From: Silanimonas sp044377035
GTDB taxonomy: Bacteria > Pseudomonadota > Gammaproteobacteria > Xanthomonadales > Xanthomonadaceae
Length of the DNA: 64,000 nucleotides
Assembly: GCF_044377035.1 (NCBI RefSeq)
Contig: NZ_JBILJW010000007.1
Span: 90,877-154,876, forward strand
Reading direction: 5' to 3'
In this document: positions 43,087-51,994 of the stretch, in pieces
How the letters are laid out: every line of letters begins with the position of its first letter
Position numbering within the stretch: position 1 is the stretch's first letter
The notes under the pieces: generated by a model
The model's input: the letters and a program-made list of their open reading frames with translations, nothing else
Database searches by the model: none
What the model was told of the DNA's origin: nothing
Program-made: the position numbers and the translations under genes

Positions 43087-44058
43087 ATGGCGCTCTGGAA
43101 CCCCATCGAGATCGCGCGCCGCCTGCGCAAGATCGGGCTGATCGGCATCGGCCAACGCAACGCCCACTACGTGCTGATGCACAACCCACGCAAGTTCTAC
43201 CCGCGGGTCGACGACAAGCTGATCACCAAGAAGCTGGCCATCGATGCCGGGCTCCCGGTGCCCGAGCTTTACGCCGTGGTTCGGGAAGAGCACGAAATCG
43301 CCGAACTGCACGAGAAGATCAAGAACCGCGAGAGCTTCGTCGTGAAGCCGGCGCATGGCTCCGGCGGCGACGGCATCCTCGTCATCCACGGCCGCCGCGG
43401 CGACAAGTACCGTCGGGCCAACGGTTCGCTGATGAATCGCGAGGAGTTCGAGCACCACCTCTCGAACGGACTGTCCGGCCTCTTCTCACTCGGCGGCCAG
43501 CCCGACCACCTGCTGGTCGAGTACTGCGTGCAGTTCGACCCGATCTTTGAGCGCGTCAGCTTCAAGGGCGTGCCGGACGTCCGCATCATCGTCTTCCTCG
43601 GCTACCCGGTGATGGCGATGATCCGCCTGCCCACGCGCCTTTCGGACGGCAAGGCTAACCTGCACCAGGGCGCCATCGGCGTCGGCATCGACCTGCCGAC
43701 CGGCGTCACCAAGCGCGGCGTCTGGGGCTCCGAGATCATCCGCGACCATCCCGACACCGAGCACAGCATCGTCGGCCTGAAGATCCCGCGCTGGGACGAC
43801 CTGCTGCACATGGCGGCACGCTGCTACGAGCTCTCCGGCCTCGGCTACATCGGTGTCGATTTCGTGCTCGACAAGGACCACGGACCGATGATCCTCGAGT
43901 TGAACGCGCGCCCCGGCCTCGCCATCCAGATGGCGAACGCCAACGGCCTGCAGCCGCGCCTCGAGAAAATCGAAGCCCTGCAGGCGGCCGGGACGCTGTC
44001 GAAGGACCCGGCCGAGCGCGTGGCCTTCGCCGTGGCGAACTTCCCGACCACGGGCTGA
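43087..44058 (+). CDS. Alpha-L-glutamate ligase-like ATP-grasp protein
   Basis: 323 residues with an ATP-grasp fold: SFVVKPAHGSGGDGILVI (phosphate loop, about 82-99), VEYCVQFDPIF, DVRIIVFLGYPVMAMIRLPT, and the Mg-binding FVLDKDHGPMILELNARPG. The group joins carboxylates to amines using ATP. The preceding membrane protein gene is 3 bases away, and the two occur together in many Proteobacteria, so they probably act in one pathway. The substrate is unknown. Confidence 0.85.
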   Translation: MALWNPIEIARRLRKIGLIGIGQRNAHYVLMHNPRKFYPRVDDKLITKKLAIDAGLPVPELYAVVREEHEIAELHEKIKNRESFVVKPAHGSGGDGILVIHGRRGDKYRRANGSLMNREEFEHHLSNGLSGLFSLGGQPDHLLVEYCVQFDPIFERVSFKGVPDVRIIVFLGYPVMAMIRLPTRLSDGKANLHQGAIGVGIDLPTGVTKRGVWGSEIIRDHPDTEHSIVGLKIPRWDDLLHMAARCYELSGLGYIGVDFVLDKDHGPMILELNARPGLAIQMANANGLQPRLEKIEALQAAGTLSKDPAERVAFAVANFPTTG

Positions 44059-44066
44059 GGCCGATA

Positions 44067-44084
44067 CGCCACCGTGCGGTGGCG
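44067..44084 (+). terminator. Hairpin after the ATP-grasp gene
   Basis: CGCCACCG and CGGTGGCG are exact complements with two bases between, giving a stem of about 6 bp with a 6-base loop, 8 bases after the stop. No T-run. The remaining 135 bases to the TPR gene hold a ribosome-binding site but no recognised promoter. Confidence 0.4.
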
Positions 44085-44218
44085 CCGATTCGTTAACGTC
44101 GTGTTTGTTCGCGGTGACAGCGCGGCGACGCACGCCACGATTCACGCCGGGTTCCCTTGAGCCTGCGGCACCCTAGGCATTACCCTCGCCAGCCTTGCTT
44201 CCGCGCCCGGAGTTTTCA

Positions 44219-45502
44219 ATGGCCGCCACCCGTACCGTCCTGCTTGGCATCGCCGTCCTCACCGCTGCGTTCGCGGCGATGCCGGTGGATGCGCAGATGC
44301 CGCGCGACGCGCGCGACCGCGACCGTGGCGCCGAAGAGGCCCCGGCCAAGTTCTTCCCGGATGCCACCCGCGTCGTCGAGGAAGGCAAGGTCTCGCGCGG
44401 CCTGCAGCGCCAGCTCAACGACATGATCGCGGCGCTGAACGAGAAGGGCGATCCGGCCAAGGCGCGTGAACTGGCCGAGGCGGTGCTGGCCAACGAACGC
44501 GCCAACGCCTACGAGAAGTCGGTGGCCGCCCAGGTGGCGGGCAGCGCCGCCGGCGAGCTCGACGACATCCCCGCGAGCATCGCCTACATGGAGCGCGCGA
44601 TCGCCGAGAACGGGCTCGACAACGAGCAGCACTACGGCACGATGCAGAACCTCGCGATCACCTACCTGTCGAACGAGCAGTCCGACAAGGCCATCCCGCT
44701 CTTCGCGCGGCTGATCGAGGAAACCAAGACCACCAACCCGGACTTCCACTTCGCGCTTGCCGGCGCCTACTACGAGTCCGAGCAGTACCCGCAGGCCATC
44801 GAGGCGCTGAAGCGCACCATCGCCCTGACGCCGACGCCCAAGCCGGAGTGGCTGCGCCTGCTCGCTTCGGCGCACACCGAATCCGAGCAGCCGGCGGAAG
44901 CGGCCCAGGCCCTTGAGCGCCTCGTCGCCCTGCAGCCGGACGACAAGCGCCTGATCCTGGCCCTCGCCTCCTCATACATCGACCTCGAGCAGGCGGACAA
45001 GGCCATCGCCACCATCGAAGGCGCGCGCAGCCGCGGCCTGCTGACGGAAGCGCGCGACTACCAGAACCTCTACGCGCTGTACTTCAATATCGACGGCAAG
45101 GAGAAGGAAGTCATCGCCGTCATCAACGAGGGCCTGTCGAAGGGCATCCTCAGCCGTGACCTGCCGACGCTGAACGCGCTGGCCCAGGCGGCGTACTTCG
45201 CCGAGGACATGGAACTCGCCATCAACACCTACAAGGAAGGCGCGGCACTCGACCCGAAGGGCGAGACGGCCCTGAACTACGCCAAGGTGCTTTCCAGTGA
45301 AGCACGTGACGCGGAAGCCCGCGACGCCGCCAAGGCCGCCCTTGCCAAGGGCGTGGCCAAGCCCGGCGAGGCATGGATGGTGATCGCGCGCTCGGAGAAT
45401 GAGCTCGACAACCGCCCGGCCGTCCGTGCTGCGCTGCAGGAAGCCGCGAAGTACCCCGAGACGCGCGAGCAGGCCAATCGCATGCTTTCGCAGCTCCGCT
45501 GA
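44219..45502 (+). CDS. Periplasmic TPR-repeat protein upstream of tonB
   Basis: 427 residues. A signal peptide (LGIAVLTAAFAAMPVDAQ, cleavage near residue 26) shows export. From about residue 60 to the end there are roughly nine TPR-like helix pairs (for example YGTMQNLAITYLSNEQSDKA and FHFALAGAYYESEQYPQAIE). A GGAG at 44209-44212 fixes the ATG at 44219. The gene lies directly upstream of tonB-exbB-exbD-exbD on the same strand; TPR proteins linked to TonB systems are known from other bacteria, where they couple the complex to the cell envelope. Its role here is inference. Confidence 0.8.
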   Translation: MAATRTVLLGIAVLTAAFAAMPVDAQMPRDARDRDRGAEEAPAKFFPDATRVVEEGKVSRGLQRQLNDMIAALNEKGDPAKARELAEAVLANERANAYEKSVAAQVAGSAAGELDDIPASIAYMERAIAENGLDNEQHYGTMQNLAITYLSNEQSDKAIPLFARLIEETKTTNPDFHFALAGAYYESEQYPQAIEALKRTIALTPTPKPEWLRLLASAHTESEQPAEAAQALERLVALQPDDKRLILALASSYIDLEQADKAIATIEGARSRGLLTEARDYQNLYALYFNIDGKEKEVIAVINEGLSKGILSRDLPTLNALAQAAYFAEDMELAINTYKEGAALDPKGETALNYAKVLSSEARDAEARDAAKAALAKGVAKPGEAWMVIARSENELDNRPAVRAALQEAAKYPETREQANRMLSQLR

Positions 45503-45518
45503 GCCCTTCACGTTTTGC

Positions 45519-45532
45519 CCGCCTTCAGGCGG
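45519..45532 (+). terminator. Short hairpin before tonB
   Basis: CCGCC-TTCA-GGCGG, a 5-bp stem 16 bases after the TPR gene stop. An AT-rich stretch with TACTAT at 45556-45561 (possible tonB -10) follows. Together these suggest that tonB can have its own promoter. No convincing -35 or Fur box is present. Confidence 0.35.
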
Positions 45533-45606
45533 TATCCAGCGTCGCTTCGATCCCTTACTATTATTGACCCGCCCAGCGCGGGGTCCCATCCAAGCCGGTC
45601 CAACGC

Positions 45607-46269
45607 ATGACGGACAATCGAATCTACGGCACCAAAGTCCCCGCGCCGTTCAGCTGGCCGCGGACGATCGGTATCGCCTTCGCCATCGCCCTGCACGCCG
45701 CGGGTGGTCTGGCGCTGCTCGTGCCGATCAACAATGCTGCGGCCGAGGAAGAAGAAGAACGCGTGGTCAACGTGAACTTCATCGAACCGCCGCCCCCGCC
45801 CCCGCCGCCGCCGCCGCCGCCGCCGGAACCGCCGAAGGTCGTACAGAAGATCGTGCAGACCCCGGTCACCCCGACGCCGGTCCCGCCGCCGCCGGAAGAA
45901 CCGCCGGTCGTGTTCGACGACGCCAATGCGCTGGACGTCGAGGCCCCGCCGCCGTCGCCGCCCGCGCCGCCCGCGCCGCCCGCGGATTTCGCGCCGTCCG
46001 AGGACATCTCGGGCCGTCGCCTGAACCCGCCGCGCTACCCGCCGCAGGAGGCCCGCCGCTGTATCGGTGGCGAGGTCATGCTGCGCGTCATCATCGACGC
46101 GGCCGGTGCCGTCCAGGACGTGGCCGTCGAGAAGTCCAGCCGTAGCCGCAACCTCGATCGCTCCGCGGTCGAAGCCGCACGCCGCTGGCGCTTCAACGCC
46201 GGCCTGCGCAATGGCCAGGCGGTCGGTGGCGCCGTCCTGGTGCCAGTCAATTTCACTCCTCCCTGCTAA
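45607..46269 (+). CDS. tonB: Energy transducer TonB
   Basis: 220 residues. One N-terminal membrane anchor (about 18-40), a run of 13 prolines (about 62-74) followed by more Pro-rich spacer, and a C-terminal TonB domain (about 138-220) with NPPRYPPQEARRCIGGEVML, DAAGAVQDVAVEKSS and AARRWRFNAGL. It transmits the proton-motive force from ExbB-ExbD to outer-membrane receptors. Two cysteines (in RRCIGG and the last residue) could form a disulfide across the domain; this is not a feature of E. coli TonB. Confidence 0.95.
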   Translation: MTDNRIYGTKVPAPFSWPRTIGIAFAIALHAAGGLALLVPINNAAAEEEEERVVNVNFIEPPPPPPPPPPPPPEPPKVVQKIVQTPVTPTPVPPPPEEPPVVFDDANALDVEAPPPSPPAPPAPPADFAPSEDISGRRLNPPRYPPQEARRCIGGEVMLRVIIDAAGAVQDVAVEKSSRSRNLDRSAVEAARRWRFNAGLRNGQAVGGAVLVPVNFTPPC

Positions 46270-46290
46270 TCCAACCGAAGGTATCCACTC

Positions 46291-47109
46291 ATGCTGCAGG
46301 ACAACACCAACACCGCGCCGGCGACGGACGCTGCTGCTGCTCCGGCGGCGGCCCCGGTCGCGACCAACGTGGCGCTGACCGCGCCCGCCGCAGGCACCGC
46401 CCAGACGGTGCAGCAGGACGTCGCTGATTTCAGCGTGCAGAACGCCATGGCCCACATGGGCGTCGTCAACTGGTCGGTGTTCGCCGCCCTGGTGATCATG
46501 TCGATGGTCGCCTGGTACTACACGATCATGAAGGCCATCAAGTACGCCCGCATCAACGGCCGTGCCGGCGCCGTCACCTCCGCGTTCTGGCAGACCAGCA
46601 ACGCCCAGGAAGCCATCCGCTTCATGGAAGAGCAGCCGGGTTGGGAGCCGTTCTCGAAGATCGCCCTCGACTGCGCCCAGGCCGCCGCCCACCACCAGAA
46701 GTCGGAAGGCCGCCTGTCGGAAGCCCTGAACCGTTCGGAGTTCATTGACCGCGCCCTGCGCCAGGCCGTGGCCCGCGAGTCGGGTTCGCTCGAAGACGGC
46801 CAGAGCTGGCTCGCCACGACGGGCGCCATCGCGCCGTTCGTCGGCCTGCTCGGCACCGTGTGGGGCATCCTGATGGCCCTCGTCGGCCTGTCGGCTTCGG
46901 GCGAGAGCTCGATCAAGGCTGTCGCCGGTCCGGTCGGTGAGGCGCTGATCATGACCTTCATCGGTCTGTTCGTCGCCATCCCGGCGGTGATCGCGTTCAA
47001 CTACTTCAACCGCAACAATCGCAAGCTGATCGGCCAGTTCGACGCGTTCGCGCACGACCTGCACGACTTCTTCGCCACCGGCGCCCGCGTGGGCGGCGAC
47101 AAGCGCTGA
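46291..47109 (+). CDS. exbB: MotA/TolQ/ExbB proton-channel protein
   Basis: 272 residues. An Ala/Thr-rich N-terminal extension (about 1-50) precedes three membrane segments: about 68-90 (VNWSVFAALVIMSMVAWYYT), about 178-200 (TGAIAPFVGLLGTVWGILMA) and about 220-242 (GEALIMTFIGLFVAIPAVIA). The family signature GLLGTVWGI and polar Thr residues in TM2-TM3 are present. It forms the pentameric proton channel with ExbD and energises TonB. Confidence 0.95.
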   Translation: MLQDNTNTAPATDAAAAPAAAPVATNVALTAPAAGTAQTVQQDVADFSVQNAMAHMGVVNWSVFAALVIMSMVAWYYTIMKAIKYARINGRAGAVTSAFWQTSNAQEAIRFMEEQPGWEPFSKIALDCAQAAAHHQKSEGRLSEALNRSEFIDRALRQAVARESGSLEDGQSWLATTGAIAPFVGLLGTVWGILMALVGLSASGESSIKAVAGPVGEALIMTFIGLFVAIPAVIAFNYFNRNNRKLIGQFDAFAHDLHDFFATGARVGGDKR

Positions 47110-47141
47110 GGGGCTGACCCCCCTCTCCGCGGAGATCCTCT

Positions 47142-47558
<417 letters not shown>

Positions 47559-47561
47559 ACC

Positions 47562-48002
47562 ATGGCGTTTTCCGCAGGGGGCGGTTCCGGCCCCAAGTCC
47601 GACATGAACGTGGTGCCGCTGATCGACATCCTGCTCGTGCTGCTGATCATCTTCATGGTGACGGCGCCGACGCCGGCCTCGCAGATCAACGTCACGCTGC
47701 CGCAGCGCATGCGCGATCCGCCGCCGCCGCCGGCCACGCCGCCGCCGGATCCGGTCAAGCTGCAGATCCTGTCGTCGGGTGACATCCTGATCAACGGCAC
47801 GCCGGCTCCGATGGCGACACTGGAAGACCAGTTCGCCGACATCACGCAGGTGCGCACCCAGGTGCTGAAGCCGGAAGAGCAGCCGAAGCTCGAGATCGAG
47901 GTCGATGCCGAAGCCGAGTACGAGGTGCTGGCGAAAGTGCTCGCCCGCGCCAAGAACGCGCAGATGGAAAAGATCGCGTTCGTCGACCAGGTCGCGCAGT
48001 AA
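47562..48002 (+). CDS. exbD2: ExbD biopolymer transport protein (second copy)
   Basis: 146 residues. TM with the channel aspartate in NVVPLIDILLVLLIIFMVT (about 17-35), a Pro-rich linker (about 55-70) and a periplasmic domain (about 70-146). It starts 3 bases after the first exbD stop. A strong terminator at 48043 closes the operon. The two ExbD proteins are only moderately alike outside the membrane segment, so this is not a recent duplication. Confidence 0.92.
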   Translation: MAFSAGGGSGPKSDMNVVPLIDILLVLLIIFMVTAPTPASQINVTLPQRMRDPPPPPATPPPDPVKLQILSSGDILINGTPAPMATLEDQFADITQVRTQVLKPEEQPKLEIEVDAEAEYEVLAKVLARAKNAQMEKIAFVDQVAQ

Positions 48003-48042
48003 TCCGGGCGATGCCGGCCCGGCGCCGGCCTTCGCCCAACGC

Positions 48043-48071
48043 AACGCCGCCTTCGGGCGGCGTTGTCGTTT
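48043..48071 (+). terminator. Terminator of the tonB-exbBD operon
   Basis: CAACGCCGCC and GGCGGCGTTG form a perfect 10-bp stem capped by a TTCG tetraloop, followed by TCGTTT. It lies 40 bases after the second exbD stop and 28 bases before the convergent pdxJ stop. Confidence 0.85.
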
Positions 48072-48098
48072 CCGGACATCGAAGGCGCGGTTGGTGCC

Positions 48099-48887
48099 TC
48101 AGCCGCCGGTGATGGCCCGGTAGCGGCGCACGGTCTCGGCGAGCCCGTCGACCAGCGCCTCGGCGATCAAGGCATGGCCGATGGAGACTTCGAGCACCCC
48201 GGGCACGCCGGCGAGGAAGGCGCCGAGATTGGCTTGCGAAAGGTCGTGGCCGGCATTGACGCCGAGGCCGATCGCCTGCGCCGCCTCGGCGCTTCGCCGG
48301 CAGGCGGCCAAGGCATCGCTGAAGGCTCGGCCAGCGGCTTCGCCATTTCCCTTCGCCGCACTCCCGTGCGCCCCCTCATGCGCTTCCGCATACGGGCCGG
48401 TGTAAAGCTCGATGCGATCGGCACCGGCGGCGCGCAGGCTTTCAAAATGCACCTCGCCAGCGTCGACGAACAGCGACACCCGGCAGCCCACCGCCTTGAA
48501 CGCGGCGATCTGCGCGGCCATCGTCACCGGCAGCGCTGTCGAGTCGAAGCCGTGGTCCGAGGTGATCTGGCCGTCGCCATCGGGGACGAAGGTGACCTGG
48601 GCGGGCCGGGTGGCGCGAGCCAGCGCGAGCAGACCGGGGTAGCCCTCGCGCGGCGGCGCGAACGGGTTGCCCTCGATGTTGAACTCCACGCCGGCCGGCA
48701 ATGCGGCCGCGATGGCGGCGACGTCCTCCGCGGTGATGTGGCGGCGGTCCGGGCGCGGATGCACGGTGATGCCGCGGGCGCCGGCGGCGACGCAGCGCAG
48801 GGCTTCGTCCACCGGAGCTGGCAGTCGGCCACCGCGCGAGTTGCGCAGCACCGCGATCTTGTTGACGTTGACGCTGAGCAGGGTCAT
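48099..48887 (-). CDS. pdxJ: Pyridoxine 5'-phosphate synthase
   Basis: 262 residues from ATG 48887. It condenses 1-deoxyxylulose 5-phosphate with aminoacetone 3-phosphate in the de novo vitamin B6 pathway. Motifs include LSVNVNKIAVLRNSRGG, AGARGITVHPRPDRRHI, FNIEGNP, TFVPDGDGQITSDHGFD, RVSLFVDAG, IELYTGPYA and the C-terminal GLGVNAGHDL and SIGHALIAEAL. It is convergent with the exbD operon, which matches the Xanthomonas gene order except possibly for strand. Confidence 0.95.
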   Translation of the reverse strand: MTLLSVNVNKIAVLRNSRGGRLPAPVDEALRCVAAGARGITVHPRPDRRHITAEDVAAIAAALPAGVEFNIEGNPFAPPREGYPGLLALARATRPAQVTFVPDGDGQITSDHGFDSTALPVTMAAQIAAFKAVGCRVSLFVDAGEVHFESLRAAGADRIELYTGPYAEAHEGAHGSAAKGNGEAAGRAFSDALAACRRSAEAAQAIGLGVNAGHDLSQANLGAFLAGVPGVLEVSIGHALIAEALVDGLAETVRRYRAITGG

Positions 48888-48969
48888 GGCGGGCCTTCTT
48901 GAGCCTCGAAGCGTGCCCGTCGCCTCAGTCCGAGGGCAAGCCCACCCGCGCGCCGCGCCGCATGGAGGC

Positions 48970-48975
48970 CATAAT
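48970..48975 (+). promoter_or_regulatory. Possible -10 hexamer immediately before the sensor cyclase gene
   Basis: CATAAT (five of six to TATAAT) ends 6 bases before the ATG at 48982. Initiation at the normal distance would fall on the ATG itself and give a leaderless mRNA. No -35 is visible and no Shine-Dalgarno sequence precedes the ATG. Confidence 0.3.
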
Positions 48976-48981
48976 GCGGGG

Positions 48982-51846
48982 ATGACCCTCCGGCCTCCGC
49001 TGCGTTGGTACACCCTCCTCGTGTCGGCGTTCGCGCTGGCGGCGTCGGCGCTCGTGCAGGCCTCGGGGCTGGCCGGCGTGCCGATCAGCCAGCGCATTGG
49101 CCCCGATCAGTACCGGGCCGCGCCCTCGCTGTGGTCGGTGGCAGCCGCGCCCGGAAAGATTTACGTCGCTTCGCAGGACGGCGTGCTCGTGCACGACGGT
49201 GCGGAATGGACGACGGTGCCGCTGCCGATCGGCGTTAATGCCACCCTCGTGCGACGTCTTCCGGACGGGACCATCATGGTGGGTGGCAACGACACCTACG
49301 GCCGCCTCGAACTCGACCCGGTCCGCGGCTATCGCTACGTCGACCTGCTCGCCAGCAGCGGTTTGCCGGAAGCCGACCGCCGCCTCGGCCCGGTCTGGGA
49401 GATGCTGCAGACGCCCGAGGGCATCTACGTGCAGTCGCAGAACTTCCTGCACCTGATGCCGGCGAACGGCGCGCCGACGCGAAGCTGGCCGATGGGCCCG
49501 GACATGCGCAGCGTCATCGCCTTCGGCGGCGACCTCTACGCGCGCATCCAGGATCGCGGCCTCGGCTGGCTGCGCGACGGCAAGCTGCAACTGGTGCCGG
49601 GTGGCGAAGCCTTCCGGCGCATGCCGGTGTCCAACATCGTGGGTTGGGGCGGCAGCCGCTTCGTCGTCGCCGGCGACGGCGTGTGGCGCCTCGACGACAG
49701 CGGCGTGGAGCGCGCCCTCGCCTGGCCTGATGGCGAATTGTCCGTCTACGTCACGGTGCCGCTGGATGGCGGGGGCTTCGCGTTCTCGACGCTCGATGGC
49801 GAGGTGATCGTGGTGGATGCGGGCATGCGCTTGCGTCAGCGCGTGAAGATCGCCGACCAGTCGGTCGCGGATCTGGCGCGCGACAGCGAGGGGACGTTGT
49901 GGGCCGTCACCGACACCGAGATTGTGCGACTCAGCATGCCGTCGGCCTGGTCGATCCTCGACGCCAGCCATGGCGTGCGCGGCCTGGTGAGTGACACGAC
50001 GGAGTTCGACGGCGCGCTGTGGATCACCACGGCCCGCGGCCTGTTCCGCATGACCGACGATGGCGCCGGCAGCGTGCGTTCCGAGCGCATGCCCTTCGTG
50101 CAGCTTGAGGGCTATGGCCTCATGGCGGACGAGCGCGCAATGCTGGTGGGCCATCGCGAGGGCCTGATCGAGCTGAAGCCGGGGTCGCGCGAGCCGCGCA
50201 CCCTGCATGCGGGAGAAACGGTCTATACCCCGCAGCTCGTCCGTAACCACACCGATCTGGCGATCACCTACACGGACAGGGAGTTCTTCCTGCTGGCTTT
50301 CGATGAGGGCGCTTGGACGATCGCCGCCCGCTGGCCGCTGCAGGGCATGGCGATCATCGACGTGATCCAGACCGCCGAGGGCGAGTTCTGGCTGAGCGAC
50401 GACCGCGGTCCACCGCAGCGTTGGCGACTCGATCTCGTCGCCCGCGAGCGCGTGGCCGCCGATGCCTTCGGTGAGGAACAAGGCCTTCCGATCGACGGCG
50501 AGGATCGCCCCAAGCTGTTCTTCATCGACGGCGAAATGAGTGCCTGGGCCAAGGGCGCGACCTATCGTTTCGATCCCGCTGGCGCGCGCTTCGAATTCTC
50601 CGAGACACCGGAGTGGATCGCCGAACTCGTGCAGCCCGGCAAGCTCAGCGTGATCGAGACGACCATGGGCCTTTTCGCGTACACACCGCGCGACCTGATG
50701 CGCCGTCCGGCGTCGACGATGGCATGGGAACGCGTGCAGATCGGCGGCTGGTCGAGCACCGGATTCGGCCCACCGCGCGTGAGCCGTGGTGGCGTATTGC
50801 GTGTGCCGGTGTGGAACGGCGTGCTGCAGTACGCCCCCGAGGGACCCGTGCTGCCCATGCCCGACCTGGCGGTGGGCTTCGACCAGCTGCTTGTGCAGGG
50901 CGACGATGGCGAGCTGCGCGCCGGGGAGATCGAACGCGACAGCCTGACGATCCTCTCCGGCCAACCGCTGCGCCTGCGCTTCACCCTCGGCACGCTCGAG
51001 TCCGGCGCGCGGTTCCGCTACCGCCTCTCGCAGATCGCTCCGACCGTTTCGGACTGGTCCGACCGCGACCTGACCATCCGCGGCCTCGATCCGGGCGAAT
51101 ATCTCTTCGAAGTGGAAGGCCAGCTCCCGAGCGGCCGACGGATCGAGCCCTTGCGCGTGCGGCTGCTGGTGATGCCACGCTGGTTCGAGGAACCGGTGTT
51201 GCGCGGCCTGCTGTTGCTGGCGCTCGTCGGGCTGGCGGTGTGGGTGTCTCGGGTGATTGGACGGCGCCGCGTGCGCCGAGTCGAGGGGCAGAACCGCCAG
51301 CTCGAGCAGCGCATCGCCGACCGCACGCTGGAGCTAGAGCGCGCCAACGTGCGCCTCGCCGAAATGGCCGTGGAAGACCCGCTGACCGGCACCCACAACC
51401 GGCGCGCCCTCAAGCAGGCATTGGGCCGCGAGTGGGCGCGCTGCGCCGAGCAGGGCCTGCCGCTGGCGGCGCTGATGATCGATGTCGACCACTTCAAGCG
51501 CTACAACGACCACCACGGCCACCTCGAGGGCGACCGCGTGCTCATCGAAGTGGCGGCGTTGCTGCGCACGGACCTGAGCGTGCCGGTGGAAATCCTCGCC
51601 CGCTACGGCGGCGAGGAATTCACCCTCCTGCTTCCGGGCGCGACGCTGGAAGCCGCGGCGCGTCGTGCGGAGCTGCTGCGCGACGCGGTGGAGCGCGCCC
51701 GTACGGGGGTCACGGTGAGCGTCGGCGTGGCGGTGGCCTGGCCCAGCGCGACGGACGTGCCTTCCTCGCTGATGCGGAGCGCCGACCAAGCGCTTTACGA
51801 GGCCAAGCGCCAGGGCCGCAACCGGGTGGTCTGTGCCGACACGTGA
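48982..51846 (+). CDS. Two-component-regulator-propeller/Y_Y_Y sensor diguanylate cyclase
   Basis: 954 residues. A signal anchor (about 8-28), then about 620 residues of repeated beta-blades (for example SLWSVAAAPGKIYVASQDGV and GVWRLDDSG) that look like a periplasmic propeller of the Reg_prop type, then a Y_Y_Y domain (about 655-730, FRYRLSQIAPTVSDWSDRDL). TM at about 745-762, a coiled coil, and a cytoplasmic GGDEF domain: DPLTGTHNRRAL, MIDVDHFKRYNDHHGH and RYGGEEFTLLLPG (GGEEF 876-880). There is no I-site (VPVE at that position), so product inhibition is not expected. It should make c-di-GMP in response to a periplasmic signal, perhaps a glycan. Confidence 0.88.
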   Translation: MTLRPPLRWYTLLVSAFALAASALVQASGLAGVPISQRIGPDQYRAAPSLWSVAAAPGKIYVASQDGVLVHDGAEWTTVPLPIGVNATLVRRLPDGTIMVGGNDTYGRLELDPVRGYRYVDLLASSGLPEADRRLGPVWEMLQTPEGIYVQSQNFLHLMPANGAPTRSWPMGPDMRSVIAFGGDLYARIQDRGLGWLRDGKLQLVPGGEAFRRMPVSNIVGWGGSRFVVAGDGVWRLDDSGVERALAWPDGELSVYVTVPLDGGGFAFSTLDGEVIVVDAGMRLRQRVKIADQSVADLARDSEGTLWAVTDTEIVRLSMPSAWSILDASHGVRGLVSDTTEFDGALWITTARGLFRMTDDGAGSVRSERMPFVQLEGYGLMADERAMLVGHREGLIELKPGSREPRTLHAGETVYTPQLVRNHTDLAITYTDREFFLLAFDEGAWTIAARWPLQGMAIIDVIQTAEGEFWLSDDRGPPQRWRLDLVARERVAADAFGEEQGLPIDGEDRPKLFFIDGEMSAWAKGATYRFDPAGARFEFSETPEWIAELVQPGKLSVIETTMGLFAYTPRDLMRRPASTMAWERVQIGGWSSTGFGPPRVSRGGVLRVPVWNGVLQYAPEGPVLPMPDLAVGFDQLLVQGDDGELRAGEIERDSLTILSGQPLRLRFTLGTLESGARFRYRLSQIAPTVSDWSDRDLTIRGLDPGEYLFEVEGQLPSGRRIEPLRVRLLVMPRWFEEPVLRGLLLLALVGLAVWVSRVIGRRRVRRVEGQNRQLEQRIADRTLELERANVRLAEMAVEDPLTGTHNRRALKQALGREWARCAEQGLPLAALMIDVDHFKRYNDHHGHLEGDRVLIEVAALLRTDLSVPVEILARYGGEEFTLLLPGATLEAAARRAELLRDAVERARTGVTVSVGVAVAWPSATDVPSSLMRSADQALYEAKRQGRNRVVCADT

Positions 51847-51994
51847 GTCGCGCCGCCCGGCCCGGCCGAGCAAGGTCTGTCCGGTGTGCCAGCGCCCCTT
51901 CGACTGGCGGAAGAAATGGGATCGCGACTGGGATCGCGTCGTTTACTGCTCGGACGCCTGCCGCCGCGCGTCGAGCGCCTCGCGCACGCGCTGA
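51833..51994 (+). CDS. DUF2256-family small protein
   Basis: 53 residues from a GTG at 51833, overlapping the cyclase stop by 14 bases. The DUF2256 core is clear: KVCPVCQRPFDWRKKWDRDW and VVYCSDACRR, with two CxxC-like pairs (CPVC and CSDAC) that probably bind zinc. Function unknown. Its last 52 bases overlap the 3' end of the opposite-strand gene that follows. Confidence 0.8.
   Translation: MPTRESRRPARPSKVCPVCQRPFDWRKKWDRDWDRVVYCSDACRRASSASRTR

Noticed and set aside
41338..43458. A 706-codon open frame opposite the 7TM and ATP-grasp genes
   Set aside because: It runs across two real genes and has no recognisable domain.
44060..44066. GCCGATA-like -10 of a sigma-28 promoter after the ATP-grasp gene
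   Set aside because: No TAAAGTTT-like -35 at the required distance, and the next gene is not a flagellar gene.
45551..45600. Possible Fur box upstream of tonB
   Set aside because: The stretch is AT-rich and tonB is often iron-regulated, but no 19-bp GATAATGATAATCATTATC-like repeat is present.
45783..45836. CCG-rich repetitive DNA that looked like a tandem repeat element
   Set aside because: It encodes the proline run of TonB, a normal feature of the protein.
48925..50964. A 679-codon open frame opposite the propeller-GGDEF gene
   Set aside because: Antisense shadow; the plus-strand frame has a signal anchor, blades, Y_Y_Y and GGDEF domains.
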